From: an uncultured Flavobacteriaceae bacterium
Lineage (GTDB): Bacteria; Bacteroidota; Bacteroidia; Flavobacteriales; Flavobacteriaceae
Assembly: GCA_943842245.1 (NCBI GenBank)
Contig: CALTAJ010000001.1
Coordinates: 744,001-808,000, forward strand
Length of the DNA stretch: 64,000 nt
Reading direction: 5' to 3'
Shown: positions 35,068 through 45,187 of the stretch, piece after piece
Layout of the letters: each line of letters begins with the position of its first letter
How positions within the stretch are numbered: position 1 is the stretch's first letter
Program-made: the position numbers and the translations under genes
The notes under the pieces: generated by a model
What the model saw: the letters and a program-made list of their open reading frames with translations, nothing else
Database searches by the model: none
Told to the model about the DNA's origin: nothing

Positions 35068-36005
35068 AGTTAAGAAAATCAATAAAACCTAATTTTAACT
35101 ATTGCATTTTTTTAATTGCATTCATAATATTTTCAAACATCTTACATAGTCAACAAAACACTCATAAAACTTATTTGAAGATTTTGGGAACAGTACAGGA
35201 TGGAGGAGCGCCACACATTGCTTGCAAAAAAAAATGTTGTAAAAATTTAAGTCCACAGGAAAAAGCTAATCGAAAAATCACTTGTTTAGAAGTTTTTCAG
35301 CCTGAAAGCAAGCAAAGCATCCTTTTTGAAGCAACACCAGATATTGTTTCCCAATGGGCTTCTCTAAGTTTTCCATTAAAGGGCATATTCATTACCCATG
35401 CACATATTGGTCATTATTCGGGTTTACTTCATTTAGGTCGAGAAGCTCTCGGTTCAAAAGATATTCCTGTCTATGTAATGCCAAAAATGTATTCTTTTTT
35501 AGAAAATAATGCCCCTTGGAGTCAACTTGTCAATCTAAAAAACATTCAGCTTAACCCACTACAAAACAATAAATATGTTGAGCCTTTGAAAAATTTGAAA
35601 ATTACTCCAATTTTAGTACCTCATCGCGATGAATTTTCAGAAACTGTAGGATATAAAATTAAAGGCCCTAATAAAACTATCTTATTTATTCCCGACATTG
35701 ATAAATGGACCCTTTGGGAAGAGAATCTTATTACTCTTTTAAAAGAAGTTGATGTCGCTTTTATTGATGCGACTTTTTTTAGCCAAGAAGAGGTTAATTA
35801 CAGGCCTTTATCTGAAATACCACATCCTTTGGTATTAGAAACAATAGCTTATCTAAAAAATGAAGACATTAGCTTAAAAAACAAAGTTTACTTTATCCAT
35901 ATGAATCATACTAATCCAATGCTTGATGAAAATAGTAAGGTGTCAAAATTGATTTTTAACGAAGGTTTTAATATTGCCCGATTGGGCTATCAATTTGAAC
36001 TTTAG
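35064..36005 (+). CDS. PqqB-like metallo-beta-lactamase-fold protein, secreted
   Basis: 313 residues with an N-terminal signal anchor (about 12-29). The body is PqqB-like: ILGTVQDGGAPHIAC, ATPDIVSQ, FITHAHIGHYSGL and FIHMNHTNP. In true hydrolases the metal motif is HxHxDH; here it reads HAHIGH, so Asp is Gly, but later ligands (IPDIDK, FIHMNH) remain. PqqB itself has an altered site. No other pqq genes are present, so PQQ synthesis is unlikely; this looks like a redox- or hydrolase-type relative exported to the periplasm. TTG start, coupled to the plug-like gene. Confidence 0.85.
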   Translation: MKLRKSIKPNFNYCIFLIAFIIFSNILHSQQNTHKTYLKILGTVQDGGAPHIACKKKCCKNLSPQEKANRKITCLEVFQPESKQSILFEATPDIVSQWASLSFPLKGIFITHAHIGHYSGLLHLGREALGSKDIPVYVMPKMYSFLENNAPWSQLVNLKNIQLNPLQNNKYVEPLKNLKITPILVPHRDEFSETVGYKIKGPNKTILFIPDIDKWTLWEENLITLLKEVDVAFIDATFFSQEEVNYRPLSEIPHPLVLETIAYLKNEDISLKNKVYFIHMNHTNPMLDENSKVSKLIFNEGFNIARLGYQFEL

Positions 36006-36060
36006 AATTTAGTGTCAATTTTATTTTTTATCTTTCATGTAATACATCTATTAACTGGAA

Positions 36061-39000
36061 ATGAATTTTACCGTCTTAAGCGAAATGAGAGGAATAAATA
36101 TTGGGCTTTTAATGGGTCTATTTTCTTTTCTTTCAGTTCAATGTAATCTTGATATTTCTCAAGAAGTTGAATATGAAATGGGAAGTCTTCCACAAGAAAT
36201 AGATTTTAATTATCATGTCAAACCTATTTTATCCGACCGTTGCTACTCTTGTCATGGGCCTGATGAAAAAAGTCGAAAAGCAGGATTACGTTTAGATGTA
36301 GAGTCAATTGCTTTTTCAAAATTAGAGAGCAACAATCGTGCATTTGTTAAGGGAAGTATTTCAAGAAGTGAAGGGGTACATAGGATCTTAAGTAACGACC
36401 CTGAAAAACAGATGCCCCCTCCTGAATCAAATCTTTCTCTTTCGAATCGAGAAAAAGCAATCTTAATTAAATGGATTGATCAGGGAGCTGAGTGGAAAGA
36501 CCATTGGGCTTTTATTCCTCCAACCAAAAAAATATTACCTAAGATTTCTTCTGAAGAATTAAAGCATGAGATAGATCAATTTATATACAATAAATTGATT
36601 GGAAAAAAATTAGCCTTTGAAGCTTCTGCAACTAAAGAAACCTTAATTAGAAGACTTAGTTTTGATTTGACTGGTCTTCCACCTTCAATAAAACAAATCG
36701 ATCAATATTTAAAAGATTCTCTGCCGGGTAATTATGAACGGCTTGTAGATAGCCTTATGGAGTCAAATGCCTTTGCAGAAAGACTAACTCTTGACTGGTT
36801 AGATCTTTCTCGGTATGCAGACTCTCATGGTCTTCATGCTGATGGATTAAGAACCATGTGGCCTTGGCGTGATTGGGTTATAAAAGCTTTTGAAAACAAT
36901 ATGCCTTATGATCAATTCGTAACCTTACAACTTGCTGGAGATTTAATTCCAAATGCAACCCGTGAACAGAAGTTAGCTACAGCATTTAACAGAAACTCAC
37001 CAATGACAGCAGAGGGGGGAGTAATTGACGAGGAGTGGAGGTTAAACTATGTTTTTGATAGAACTGAAACTTTCAGCACAGCTTTCTTAGGCTTAACAGT
37101 TGCATGTGCAAAATGTCACGACCATAAATTTGATCAAATATCTCAAAAAGATTATTATCAACTTAGTGGGTTTTTCAATAACATTAGAGAATTAGGCATG
37201 ACTGGTGATGATGGTGATTACGGCCCCTTACTCTATTTACCCTCAAAAAATCAGGAAGAAAGCCTTGAAAAACTTGAAGGTAATATCAAAAAAACTCTCA
37301 AAAAAATTGCACTAACTGAAAAAGAACTTGCTGATTTATACCAATATATTGAAAAACTTCCTTCTGAAAAACAGATAAATAAAAGTCTTTTAGGGTATTA
37401 TCCTTTTGAGAAAATAAACGCTGTCAAAACAAATAAAAAATCAACTTTTATAATCTCGAATAATACGATTAATACCCCTGATTATTTTATTGCTGATAAC
37501 AAGCCAAATGTTAAATCAAGTCAAGCTCCAAAATTAGTGAAAGGAGTCAAAGGAAACGCTCTTGAATTTGAAAGTGACTTCGATCGAATCTCCATAAATA
37601 AAGAAATCCCAAACTTTGAGTGGACAGATGAATTTAGTATTTCTATTTGGGCTCAAACCAAACAGAAAAAAGAAAATGCTAGACAATTTCTTTTAGGTAC
37701 AACCGGTGGTAAAAATAATTGGTGGAGAGGATGGGATTTCTATCTCGATGATGAAAATCATTTAAATGTTCGCTTAATAAACATGGCTCCTGGAAATATG
37801 ATTCATATTCGTTCAAAAGAAAGTATTAATTTAAATAACTGGGCCCATTTAACTTTTACATACAATGGGACAGGCAAAGCCAATGGGTTAAATATCTACA
37901 AAAATGGTGTTTCTATTGATTTTGAAATTAAAATTAATAACCTTTCCAAATCTATTAAGCCAGTTACTGCAAGTGGGTTAAATCTGGAAAAAAAACCAGT
38001 TCTAATTGGCAAAACATATGAAACTTCAACTGGAGATAATGGCCTTTTTATGGGTAAGATGGATGAATTGAAAATATATAATAAAGCTATTACTCCTCTT
38101 GAGGTAAGTTTGTTATATAATAAAAATTCTCGCTCTCCAATTTCGGTCACTCCCCCTAAAATAAAAGATCATTGGATAAAAAATCATCCGAGATATACTT
38201 CGCTAAAAAAAGAATTACGCAATAATCTCAATACATGGAGAAAAGTCATGGAGCCTGTAATGGAGGTCATGGTTATGGAGGAATTAAATGAAGCACGTCA
38301 AACTTATTTATATAATCGGGGAAACTATAATGACCCTTCACAGGAGGTGGACTCCAATACACCTAGCGTACTTCCTAAAATGAATACTTCACTTCCAAAA
38401 AACAGGTTAGGTCTTGCCAGGTGGTTATTTCAAAAAGACAACCCTTTAACATCTAGGGTTGCTGTAAATAGATATTGGCAAATGCTTTTTGGAAATGGCT
38501 TAGTTTCAACACCATCTGATTTCGGTGTTCAAGGATCTTTACCATCACATCCTGAATTATTGGACTGGTTATCATTGTATTTCGTTGAAAATAATTGGAA
38601 TATTCGATCTCTAATCAAAAAAATAGTTACCTCTAGAACATACAAGCAAAAGTCTCTTTTTGGAAATAAAAAAAATAGTCTTGATCCAAATAATATTCTT
38701 TTGGCTCGTGGAAGTAGTCACCGTCTTCCCGCCGAAATGATTCGAAATAATGCATTGGCTGTGAGCGGGCTATTATCTGAAAAAGTAGGAGGTCCAAGTG
38801 TTAAACCTTACCAGCCAAAAGGGTTGTGGAAAGAAAAAAACACTTTCTCTCTTCGTCTCTTAGAATACGAAGAATCTAAAGGTGAAGATCTTTATAGAAG
38901 AGGAATTTATACATTTATAAAAAGAGGCTCCCCTCCGCCCTCACTAATCACGTTTGACGCTACATCAAGAGAAATTTGCACCGTTAAAAGAGAAAAAACT

Positions 39001-39351
39001 TCCTCTCCTCTTCAATCTTTAGTTCTTTTAAATGATGTTCAATTTTTTGAAGCTTCAAGAGTATTTGCAGAGCGAATTATAGCTGAATCTGAGAAAGATT
39101 TGGATAGTCAAATTGAATATGGTTTTCGATTAGCAACTTCTCGATTTCCAAAGGAATCAGAATTGTCTCTAATGAAGGAATTATATGAATCCCAATTAAA
39201 TTATTACAAGAGAAATAAAAATGCCGCATTTAAAGTTTTGACTGTTGGAGATTCAAAATACAATTCTTCTGGAGGACTAGACAAAACTGCTGCAATGACA
39301 ATAGTGGCCAATACACTTTTAAATTTGAACGAGTCTTATTATAAATATTAG
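36061..39351 (+). CDS. PSCyt1-DUF1549-LamG-DUF1553 c-type cytochrome protein
   Basis: A 1096-residue exported protein of the planctomycete cytochrome family. Domain order: signal peptide, PSCyt1 with haem c site CYSCH (Cys61, Cys64, His65) and possible axial Met in MPPPES; DUF1549/PSCyt2 with a second haem-type motif CAKCH (349-353); an inserted LamG/concanavalin domain (about 500-690, FSISIWAQTK) that may bind glycan; DUF1553/PSD1 (about 780-1040, RLGLARWLFQKDNPLTSRVA). The function is unproven; it may move electrons from an extracellular sugar dehydrogenation. It starts a tight four-gene operon (3-bp to next gene). Confidence 0.93.
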   Translation: MNFTVLSEMRGINIGLLMGLFSFLSVQCNLDISQEVEYEMGSLPQEIDFNYHVKPILSDRCYSCHGPDEKSRKAGLRLDVESIAFSKLESNNRAFVKGSISRSEGVHRILSNDPEKQMPPPESNLSLSNREKAILIKWIDQGAEWKDHWAFIPPTKKILPKISSEELKHEIDQFIYNKLIGKKLAFEASATKETLIRRLSFDLTGLPPSIKQIDQYLKDSLPGNYERLVDSLMESNAFAERLTLDWLDLSRYADSHGLHADGLRTMWPWRDWVIKAFENNMPYDQFVTLQLAGDLIPNATREQKLATAFNRNSPMTAEGGVIDEEWRLNYVFDRTETFSTAFLGLTVACAKCHDHKFDQISQKDYYQLSGFFNNIRELGMTGDDGDYGPLLYLPSKNQEESLEKLEGNIKKTLKKIALTEKELADLYQYIEKLPSEKQINKSLLGYYPFEKINAVKTNKKSTFIISNNTINTPDYFIADNKPNVKSSQAPKLVKGVKGNALEFESDFDRISINKEIPNFEWTDEFSISIWAQTKQKKENARQFLLGTTGGKNNWWRGWDFYLDDENHLNVRLINMAPGNMIHIRSKESINLNNWAHLTFTYNGTGKANGLNIYKNGVSIDFEIKINNLSKSIKPVTASGLNLEKKPVLIGKTYETSTGDNGLFMGKMDELKIYNKAITPLEVSLLYNKNSRSPISVTPPKIKDHWIKNHPRYTSLKKELRNNLNTWRKVMEPVMEVMVMEELNEARQTYLYNRGNYNDPSQEVDSNTPSVLPKMNTSLPKNRLGLARWLFQKDNPLTSRVAVNRYWQMLFGNGLVSTPSDFGVQGSLPSHPELLDWLSLYFVENNWNIRSLIKKIVTSRTYKQKSLFGNKKNSLDPNNILLARGSSHRLPAEMIRNNALAVSGLLSEKVGGPSVKPYQPKGLWKEKNTFSLRLLEYEESKGEDLYRRGIYTFIKRGSPPPSLITFDATSREICTVKREKTSSPLQSLVLLNDVQFFEASRVFAERIIAESEKDLDSQIEYGFRLATSRFPKESELSLMKELYESQLNYYKRNKNAAFKVLTVGDSKYNSSGGLDKTAAMTIVANTLLNLNESYYKY

Positions 39352-39354
39352 CCT

Positions 39355-40812
39355 ATGAATTGTAATCACGCTCTTAATAATTCAAATTATTCTAGACGAG
39401 AATTTCTTACCAAAACCACTCTAGGTTTAGGAGGATTGAGTTTAGCGAGCATGTTAAATTCTGAAAATCTTTTTGCTTCAAATAAAATTAATTCATTCAA
39501 TACTTTAAATCCAACGCTTCCTCATTTTACCCCTAAAGTTAAAAGAGTCATTTATCTCTTTCAAAGTGGAGCCCCTTCGCAATTGGATTTATTTGATCAT
39601 AAGCCTTTACTTAATAAAATGAACGGGCAAGAACTTCCAGATAGTGTTTTTGGTGGTCAGAGACTTACGGGAATGACAGCTGGTCAAAACTCTTTCCCAT
39701 TAGCAGGGAGTCAATTTAACTTTAACCAACATGGAAATAGTGGTGCTTGGATTAGTGATCTCATGCCTAACGTAAGTAAGATATCAGATGAATTATGTTT
39801 TATTAAATCAATGCATACAGAAGCAATAAATCATGACCCTGCAGTTACTTTTTTGCAAACAGGCTCTGAATTACCAGGAAGGCCATCAATTGGATCATGG
39901 TTAAGTTATGGCTTAGGTAATGACAACAAAAACCTTCCCGGCTTTGTAGTCCTTATTACAAAAGACAAGTATGGGCAGCCTCTCTATTCTCGATCTTGGG
40001 GAAATGGATTTTTACCTTCTCAGCATCAAGGAGTTCAATTTAGGTCTGGTAAAAATCCTGTTTTGTATTTGGATAATCCTCCAGGGGTAACAAAAAAACT
40101 AAGGGAGGAGCAACTAGAATATCTCTCGAAAATTCAAAAGGATAAGTATTCAGATATAGGTGATCCTGAAATTTTATCAAGAATTAGTCAATATGAAATG
40201 GCATTTAGAATGCAAACTTCTGTACCTGAAGTCATGGATCTCACAGAAGAACCTGATTATATTTTTGATATGTATGGAGAGGATTCAAAAAAACCTGGCA
40301 CTTTCGCTGCAAATTGTCTATTGGCGCGACGACTAATTGAAAAAGATGTGAAATTTGTTCAATTATATCATCAAGGATGGGATCATCACGGTGATTTGCC
40401 CAAAAATATTAAAATACAATGTAAAGAAACTGATCAGCCAACAGCTGCACTAATAAATGATCTTAAACAACGTGGTCTTTTAGAAGATACTTTGGTCATT
40501 TGGGGAGGGGAATTTGGAAGAACAAATTATTCTCAAGGACAACTTACAGAGACTAATTATGCCAGAGACCACCATCCTGCTTGTTTTACTATTTTTATGG
40601 CAGGTGCAGGAATCAAAAAAGGAATGACTTATGGAAAAACAGATGAATTTGGATATAATATCATTGAAAATCCAGTGCATGTTCATGACTTCCAAGCAAC
40701 TTTAATGCATTTAATGGGTATTGATCATGAGAAATTTACGTTTAAGTTTCAAGGAAGACGTTATCGATTAACTGATGTTCATGGAAAAGTTATTAATGAA
40801 ATTCTTAGCTAA
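39355..40812 (+). CDS. DUF1501 protein, Tat-exported
   Basis: 485-residue sulfatase/phosphatase-fold protein of the DUF1501 family, nearly always encoded beside DUF1549/DUF1553 proteins. Tat signal SRREFLTKTTLGLGG at the N-terminus; family stretches YLFQSGAPSQLDLFDHKP, GELGRTN-like WGGEFGRTNYSQG and DHHPACFTIFMAGAG. It begins 3 bp after the cytochrome gene and its stop overlaps the next ATG by one base (TAATG). The reaction is unknown; it probably works with the cytochrome protein in the periplasm. Confidence 0.93.
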   Translation: MNCNHALNNSNYSRREFLTKTTLGLGGLSLASMLNSENLFASNKINSFNTLNPTLPHFTPKVKRVIYLFQSGAPSQLDLFDHKPLLNKMNGQELPDSVFGGQRLTGMTAGQNSFPLAGSQFNFNQHGNSGAWISDLMPNVSKISDELCFIKSMHTEAINHDPAVTFLQTGSELPGRPSIGSWLSYGLGNDNKNLPGFVVLITKDKYGQPLYSRSWGNGFLPSQHQGVQFRSGKNPVLYLDNPPGVTKKLREEQLEYLSKIQKDKYSDIGDPEILSRISQYEMAFRMQTSVPEVMDLTEEPDYIFDMYGEDSKKPGTFAANCLLARRLIEKDVKFVQLYHQGWDHHGDLPKNIKIQCKETDQPTAALINDLKQRGLLEDTLVIWGGEFGRTNYSQGQLTETNYARDHHPACFTIFMAGAGIKKGMTYGKTDEFGYNIIENPVHVHDFQATLMHLMGIDHEKFTFKFQGRRYRLTDVHGKVINEILS

Positions 40813-41861
40813 TGATAAAAAATAATAGACGTCAATTTATAAAAAAAACATGTCTTGCTGCTGGTATTGCAATCACCCCTTTTGAAAACATTTACCCAAT
40901 CACAAATAAAGCTATTGAAGAAAATTCTATTATTGGTCATGGAGATTTCCGATATCGTGTAGATAAAAAATGGGGAATTCAAGATCCAACCCAGTTTCCA
41001 GTTAATGATTGTCACGAAATGATTCTAGATAAAAAGAATCGCATTTTTATGACTACCACCCATCCTAAAAATAATATCCTTATCTATGATAGAGGTGGAA
41101 AAATATTGGGTTCATGGGGAACAGATTATCCTGGTGCCCATGGACTAACTATAAGTGAAGAAGGAGAAGAAGAATTTCTATTTATCACTGACCCTGAAAC
41201 TCATAAAGTATGTAAAACCACCTTAAAGGGTAGAAAGCTGTTTGAAATCAATACTCCTAGGGAAATCTCAGATTATAAGAGTGAAGATCAATTTAAACCA
41301 ACTGAGACTGCTATTGCGCCTAATGGAGATATTTATGTGGCTGATGGATACGGTTTAGATTTAATTATACAGTACGACAAAAGTGGAAATTATATTCGTC
41401 ATTTTGGAGGTAAGGGAAATAAAGATGATCATTTTGACTGCTGCCATGGAATTGTCTTTGATTCAAGGGATAAAAACAACAGCTTGTTGATCACATCTCG
41501 TTCTGAAAATGTCTTCAAACGATTTACTCCAGATGGCAAACATATAGAAACCATCAATTTACCTTCTTGTTATATCTGTAGGCCAGTTATCAAAAATGGT
41601 ATGCTATATTTTGCTGTTATCGTTACAAAAGACTGGGGGACCTATGATGGTATGTTAGCTGTGCTTGATGAAAATAATTCTGTAATTTCTTTCCCTGGAG
41701 GAAGTAAGCCTGTTTATAATAATAGTCAACTTATTGCATCCGTGTATGATCAAAGTACTTTTTTCAATCCCCACGATGTTTGTGTTGACAATGATGAAGA
41801 TATATATGTCCCACAATGGAATTCAGGAAAAACCTATCCACTAAAATTAACACGGGTTTAA
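40812..41861 (+). CDS. NHL/6-bladed beta-propeller protein, secreted
   Basis: 349 residues with a Tat-like signal (NRRQFIKKTC) and an NHL-repeat/peptidylglycine-lyase-like propeller: blades with NDCHEMILDKKNRIFMTT, ETAIAPNGDIYVADGYG, HGIVFDSRD and the last FFNPHDVCVDNDEDIYVPQW (quoted in part as a motif). Such propellers in sugar-oxidation operons may bind a ligand or a metal. Overlaps the previous gene's stop by one base and is followed 4 bp later by the DUF2231 gene. Molecular role unknown. Confidence 0.85.
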   Translation: MIKNNRRQFIKKTCLAAGIAITPFENIYPITNKAIEENSIIGHGDFRYRVDKKWGIQDPTQFPVNDCHEMILDKKNRIFMTTTHPKNNILIYDRGGKILGSWGTDYPGAHGLTISEEGEEEFLFITDPETHKVCKTTLKGRKLFEINTPREISDYKSEDQFKPTETAIAPNGDIYVADGYGLDLIIQYDKSGNYIRHFGGKGNKDDHFDCCHGIVFDSRDKNNSLLITSRSENVFKRFTPDGKHIETINLPSCYICRPVIKNGMLYFAVIVTKDWGTYDGMLAVLDENNSVISFPGGSKPVYNNSQLIASVYDQSTFFNPHDVCVDNDEDIYVPQWNSGKTYPLKLTRV

Positions 41862-41865
41862 ATTC

Positions 41866-43230
41866 ATGATCTTTTTAGATACTTTAACTTTTTTTGGACG
41901 TTTACATCCTTTATTGGTGCATTTACCTATTGGTTTTTTAATAATAGCAGTACTTATAAGTGGAAAACAAGATGATAGAAGTATAAACTTTAATCGTTTT
42001 GTCAGCTTTGTTTGGTTTCTTTCTTTCATAAGCTCTGCTTTCACAGCAATAATGGGTTGGCTTTTAGCTCAAAACGGGCATTATATCAAAGACGCGATAG
42101 ATCCTCATAAGTGGACAGGTATTGTTTTAGTGATATTAAGTGGTTTGGGGTGGGTATTTCATATTGGTAATTTCAAGGTGGATAAAATTATTTTAAAGGC
42201 AAATAATATATTAATAGTTTTTCTATTAATTATTGTTGGTCATCTTGGTGGAAGTCTAACTCATGGTGAAAATTATTTATATGAATATGCACCAGATATT
42301 ATAAAAGATATTTTAATTAAGAAAAATAAAAAAATCACATTTGAAGATCAGCAGTTAGATTCTATCTGGATTTTTGAGGACGCTATTCATCCACTTTTTA
42401 GTTCAAAATGTGTAGCATGTCATAATAATGAAATTTCTCAAGGAGGTTTGAATATGTCAAATGCTGTAGGTCTTTTTTCAGGTGGGAATAGTGGAGCCGC
42501 AATAGTTTCAAAAGATTTAGAAAAAAGTTTAGTATTTAAACGAATTATTAAATCCCAATTTGATGAAAAATTTATGCCGCCATCTGGGGAGCCAATGACC
42601 TATGAAGAAATACAATTAATCGAATGGTGGATAAATGAGGGGGCACCAATAAACAAAACCTTTAATCAAATTAAAGTCAATCCAATAGTTCAGGGTTTAT
42701 TATTTAAAAATTACGGTCTAGACACAAGAGAAAAACCTTGGTATGAAAAAGTCAAATTAAAGCCATTAACCGAAGAAGAGCTTCTAGAATTAGAGAAACA
42801 TAATTTTACCTTTCGAACCCTTTCTGCTTCTAATTCTCTTCTTGATATTCGATATAGTGGTAGTAAGATAAATGACGATGACCTGTCGATTCTTGAACAA
42901 TATGCTACTTATATAACTTGGTTAAATTTGAGTGACTGTCAGCTTGGTCTTGAGCAGCTTCAAATCATTTCAAAAATGAAAAATTTAACTCGCCTTTATC
43001 TCCAAAAAAATCCCATTAATTCCAAAGCATTAAAGCCCCTTTTAGAGTTAAAGCATTTAGAAATTTTAAATCTTCATAGTACTAATGTAGATAATGAGAT
43101 TTTTGACTTGATCAGTTCTTTTGATAATTTAAAAAAAGTTTTTCTATGGAATACTCAATTGACTTCTAAAGATATTCTAAAAAAGGCTAATCAATCTGAA
43201 AATATAGAACTCATTGGAGGTCTAGAATAG
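41866..43230 (+). CDS. DUF2231 membrane protein fused to haem c domain and leucine-rich repeats
   Basis: 454 residues. The N-terminal half (about 1-135) is a four-helix DUF2231 membrane unit (GRLHPLLVHLPIGFL). Then a periplasmic PSCyt1-like haem domain with CVACH (Cys182, Cys185, His186) and the axial-type FMPPSGEPMT. The last part (about 340-450) has three or four leucine-rich repeats (LTRLYLQKNPINSKALK). It is a likely membrane-anchored electron acceptor for the operon, passing electrons to the respiratory chain. Last gene in the 36061-43230 operon; it overlaps the convergent PIG-L gene by 9 bp. Confidence 0.9.
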   Translation: MIFLDTLTFFGRLHPLLVHLPIGFLIIAVLISGKQDDRSINFNRFVSFVWFLSFISSAFTAIMGWLLAQNGHYIKDAIDPHKWTGIVLVILSGLGWVFHIGNFKVDKIILKANNILIVFLLIIVGHLGGSLTHGENYLYEYAPDIIKDILIKKNKKITFEDQQLDSIWIFEDAIHPLFSSKCVACHNNEISQGGLNMSNAVGLFSGGNSGAAIVSKDLEKSLVFKRIIKSQFDEKFMPPSGEPMTYEEIQLIEWWINEGAPINKTFNQIKVNPIVQGLLFKNYGLDTREKPWYEKVKLKPLTEEELLELEKHNFTFRTLSASNSLLDIRYSGSKINDDDLSILEQYATYITWLNLSDCQLGLEQLQIISKMKNLTRLYLQKNPINSKALKPLLELKHLEILNLHSTNVDNEIFDLISSFDNLKKVFLWNTQLTSKDILKKANQSENIELIGGLE

Positions 43231-44019
43231 TGAAGTCCTGATTTGGGATGGCGCCATAAACTGCCTTAAATAAATAGTTTTACCTAGTTGCTTTCGGTCC
43301 ATTTTAATTTTACCAACAACCCCAGGTGGATATTGACTTTCATGACATAGTAAGGCTTGATATGCTTTATCATAATGATTTTCATTAAACGGAATTTGAA
43401 CTGTCAAATAGCTTCGTAGTTGCCCACGAAGGGTCTTAGCTCTTTCATCAGAAATTAAGTCGCTTGGAATCCCAAAATAAAATAATTCAATAGGCTTTTC
43501 CCATTGTTGTGAAACAAAAATCTGAGTTACAGAAGCTCCAACCAATCGATGATCCATATGTGTAGTTGCGCCGTCTGGGCCCCAAGTAATTATTGCGTCA
43601 GGTTGTATTTTTTTAACAATCTTTTTAAGTTCAAAGATCAAGTCCTGAACGTGGGGTATGTGGCCATCAAATCCTTCTCCAGCTTTAAGTTGATCATGAT
43701 AATCTAAATGAATAAGATTGACTCCTAATACCTCAGCTGCGCAAAGCATTTCCTGTTTTCGAATTTCAGCCAAACCATCACCTGCTTCATAGTCATTATA
43801 TTCGTTTACTCCAAGTCGCCCGTCAGTAGCGATAACCAGTGTAACCTCAATTTCTTCTTCAACCAACTTGACCAATAATGGAGCAATAGTTTGTTCGTCA
43901 TCAGGATGAGCAAAAATTGCTAGTAGTTTTTTTGGAATATCTTGAGAAAATAGATTAAAACCATTTAAAAAAATAAAAATAAGTCCCAAAGTGAATACGT
44001 TCAATTTCATTAGTTTCAT
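43222..44019 (-). CDS. PIG-L family deacetylase, secreted
   Basis: 265 residues with a signal peptide (about 1-24). Metal-binding motif FAHPDDEQT (His38, Asp40/Asp41) and the later THMDHRLVG (His) are those of LmbE/PIG-L N-acetylglucosamine deacetylases. It probably removes N-acetyl groups from sugars or glycoconjugates in the periplasm, which fits a region with GH109 and GH3 genes. It is convergent with the cytochrome operon and divergent from the Gfo/Idh gene. Confidence 0.92.
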   Translation of the reverse strand: MKLMKLNVFTLGLIFIFLNGFNLFSQDIPKKLLAIFAHPDDEQTIAPLLVKLVEEEIEVTLVIATDGRLGVNEYNDYEAGDGLAEIRKQEMLCAAEVLGVNLIHLDYHDQLKAGEGFDGHIPHVQDLIFELKKIVKKIQPDAIITWGPDGATTHMDHRLVGASVTQIFVSQQWEKPIELFYFGIPSDLISDERAKTLRGQLRSYLTVQIPFNENHYDKAYQALLCHESQYPPGVVGKIKMDRKQLGKTIYLRQFMAPSQIRTSLF

Positions 44020-44063
44020 TTTTACTATATTAATTAAAATTCAACAATCAATTTACTAAAATT

Positions 44064-45182
44064 ATGCAAATTGCTTATTCATTTAAAAAAGCTAAGGTTT
44101 TCTTAGTTCTTATTCTTTTTAATATCCATTTTATATATTCAGGTCCAGTAAAACCAAAAGATCCTATTCTACGTCTAGCTGTAATTGGATTGGTTCACGA
44201 TCATGTTAATTGGATTTTAAATCGGCAAAAAGAGGATGTAAAAATTGTAGGAATTGTCGAAACAAATAAAAAAGCAATCGCTCGATACCAAAAAAGGTAC
44301 TCACTTTCAAATGATTTATTTTTCGACAGCTATGAAAGTATGTATAAAACTGTTAAGCCAGATGCAGTCTCTGCTTTTAATCCTTCAAAGGAACATTTAG
44401 ATGTTGTGCGCTATTTCGCTCCAAAAAGAATTCCAATTATGGTTGAAAAACCCATGGCTACGACTTATAAGGAAGCACAAGAAATGGCAGAGCTTTCAAA
44501 AAAATTTAATGTGCCTTTGCTAGTGAATTTTGAGACCTCTTGGTATGAGAGTACCTATGAAGCAAAAAAACTTTTAGAAACTGACAGCTTTGGATCATTA
44601 ACTAAAATGGTATTTAATACTGGTCATCCTGGCCCTCAAGAAATCGGATGTACGCCTGAATTTCTAGATTGGTTAACAGATCCTATTCTTAATGGAGGTG
44701 GTGCTTTAACAGATTTTGGATGCTATGGTGCTAATATTGCAACATGGCTATTAAATGGAGAAACACCATTACGAGTAAGTTGCATTGCAAAACAAAGCAA
44801 ACCTGATCGTTATCCTAAAGTCGATGATGATACTACAATTATTTTGGATTATGAGAAAAAAAAGGTGGTTATTCAAGCTTCTTGGAACTGGTCTCATAAT
44901 CGAAAAGATATGCAAATTTATGGATCTAAAGGATATGTAAATTGTAAAAATGCAAAGGATATGATCCTAATGAAAAATGAACAGGTAGGAGAAAAAAAGC
45001 ATATTCCACAACCTATTTCAGAAGCTAAAAAAGATCCGTTTCGCTTATTATATGAAGTGGTATACAAGGACGTTATTCTCGAACCTTATTCTTTATATAG
45101 CATCGAAAATAATCTTATAGTTTCTAAAATCCTCAGTCTTGCATCTGAATCATCTAAGACTCAAAAAACTCAAAATTGGTAA
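44064..45182 (+). CDS. secreted Gfo/Idh/MocA family oxidoreductase
   Basis: 372 residues: a hydrophobic signal region (about 10-27), then a Rossmann NAD(P) domain (LAVIGLVHDHVNW about 36-48, where the usual GxGxxG is altered; IMVEKPMATTYKEA with the EKP motif) and a C-terminal Gfo/Idh domain. This class can oxidise a sugar C3 hydroxyl as the first step of 3-keto-glycoside breakdown. It stands next to PIG-L and gntK-gnd, with a DUF1080 gene in the same region. The export suggests a periplasmic role, with a bound cofactor if active. Confidence 0.88.
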   Translation: MQIAYSFKKAKVFLVLILFNIHFIYSGPVKPKDPILRLAVIGLVHDHVNWILNRQKEDVKIVGIVETNKKAIARYQKRYSLSNDLFFDSYESMYKTVKPDAVSAFNPSKEHLDVVRYFAPKRIPIMVEKPMATTYKEAQEMAELSKKFNVPLLVNFETSWYESTYEAKKLLETDSFGSLTKMVFNTGHPGPQEIGCTPEFLDWLTDPILNGGGALTDFGCYGANIATWLLNGETPLRVSCIAKQSKPDRYPKVDDDTTIILDYEKKKVVIQASWNWSHNRKDMQIYGSKGYVNCKNAKDMILMKNEQVGEKKHIPQPISEAKKDPFRLLYEVVYKDVILEPYSLYSIENNLIVSKILSLASESSKTQKTQNW

Positions 45183-45187
45183 TGATT

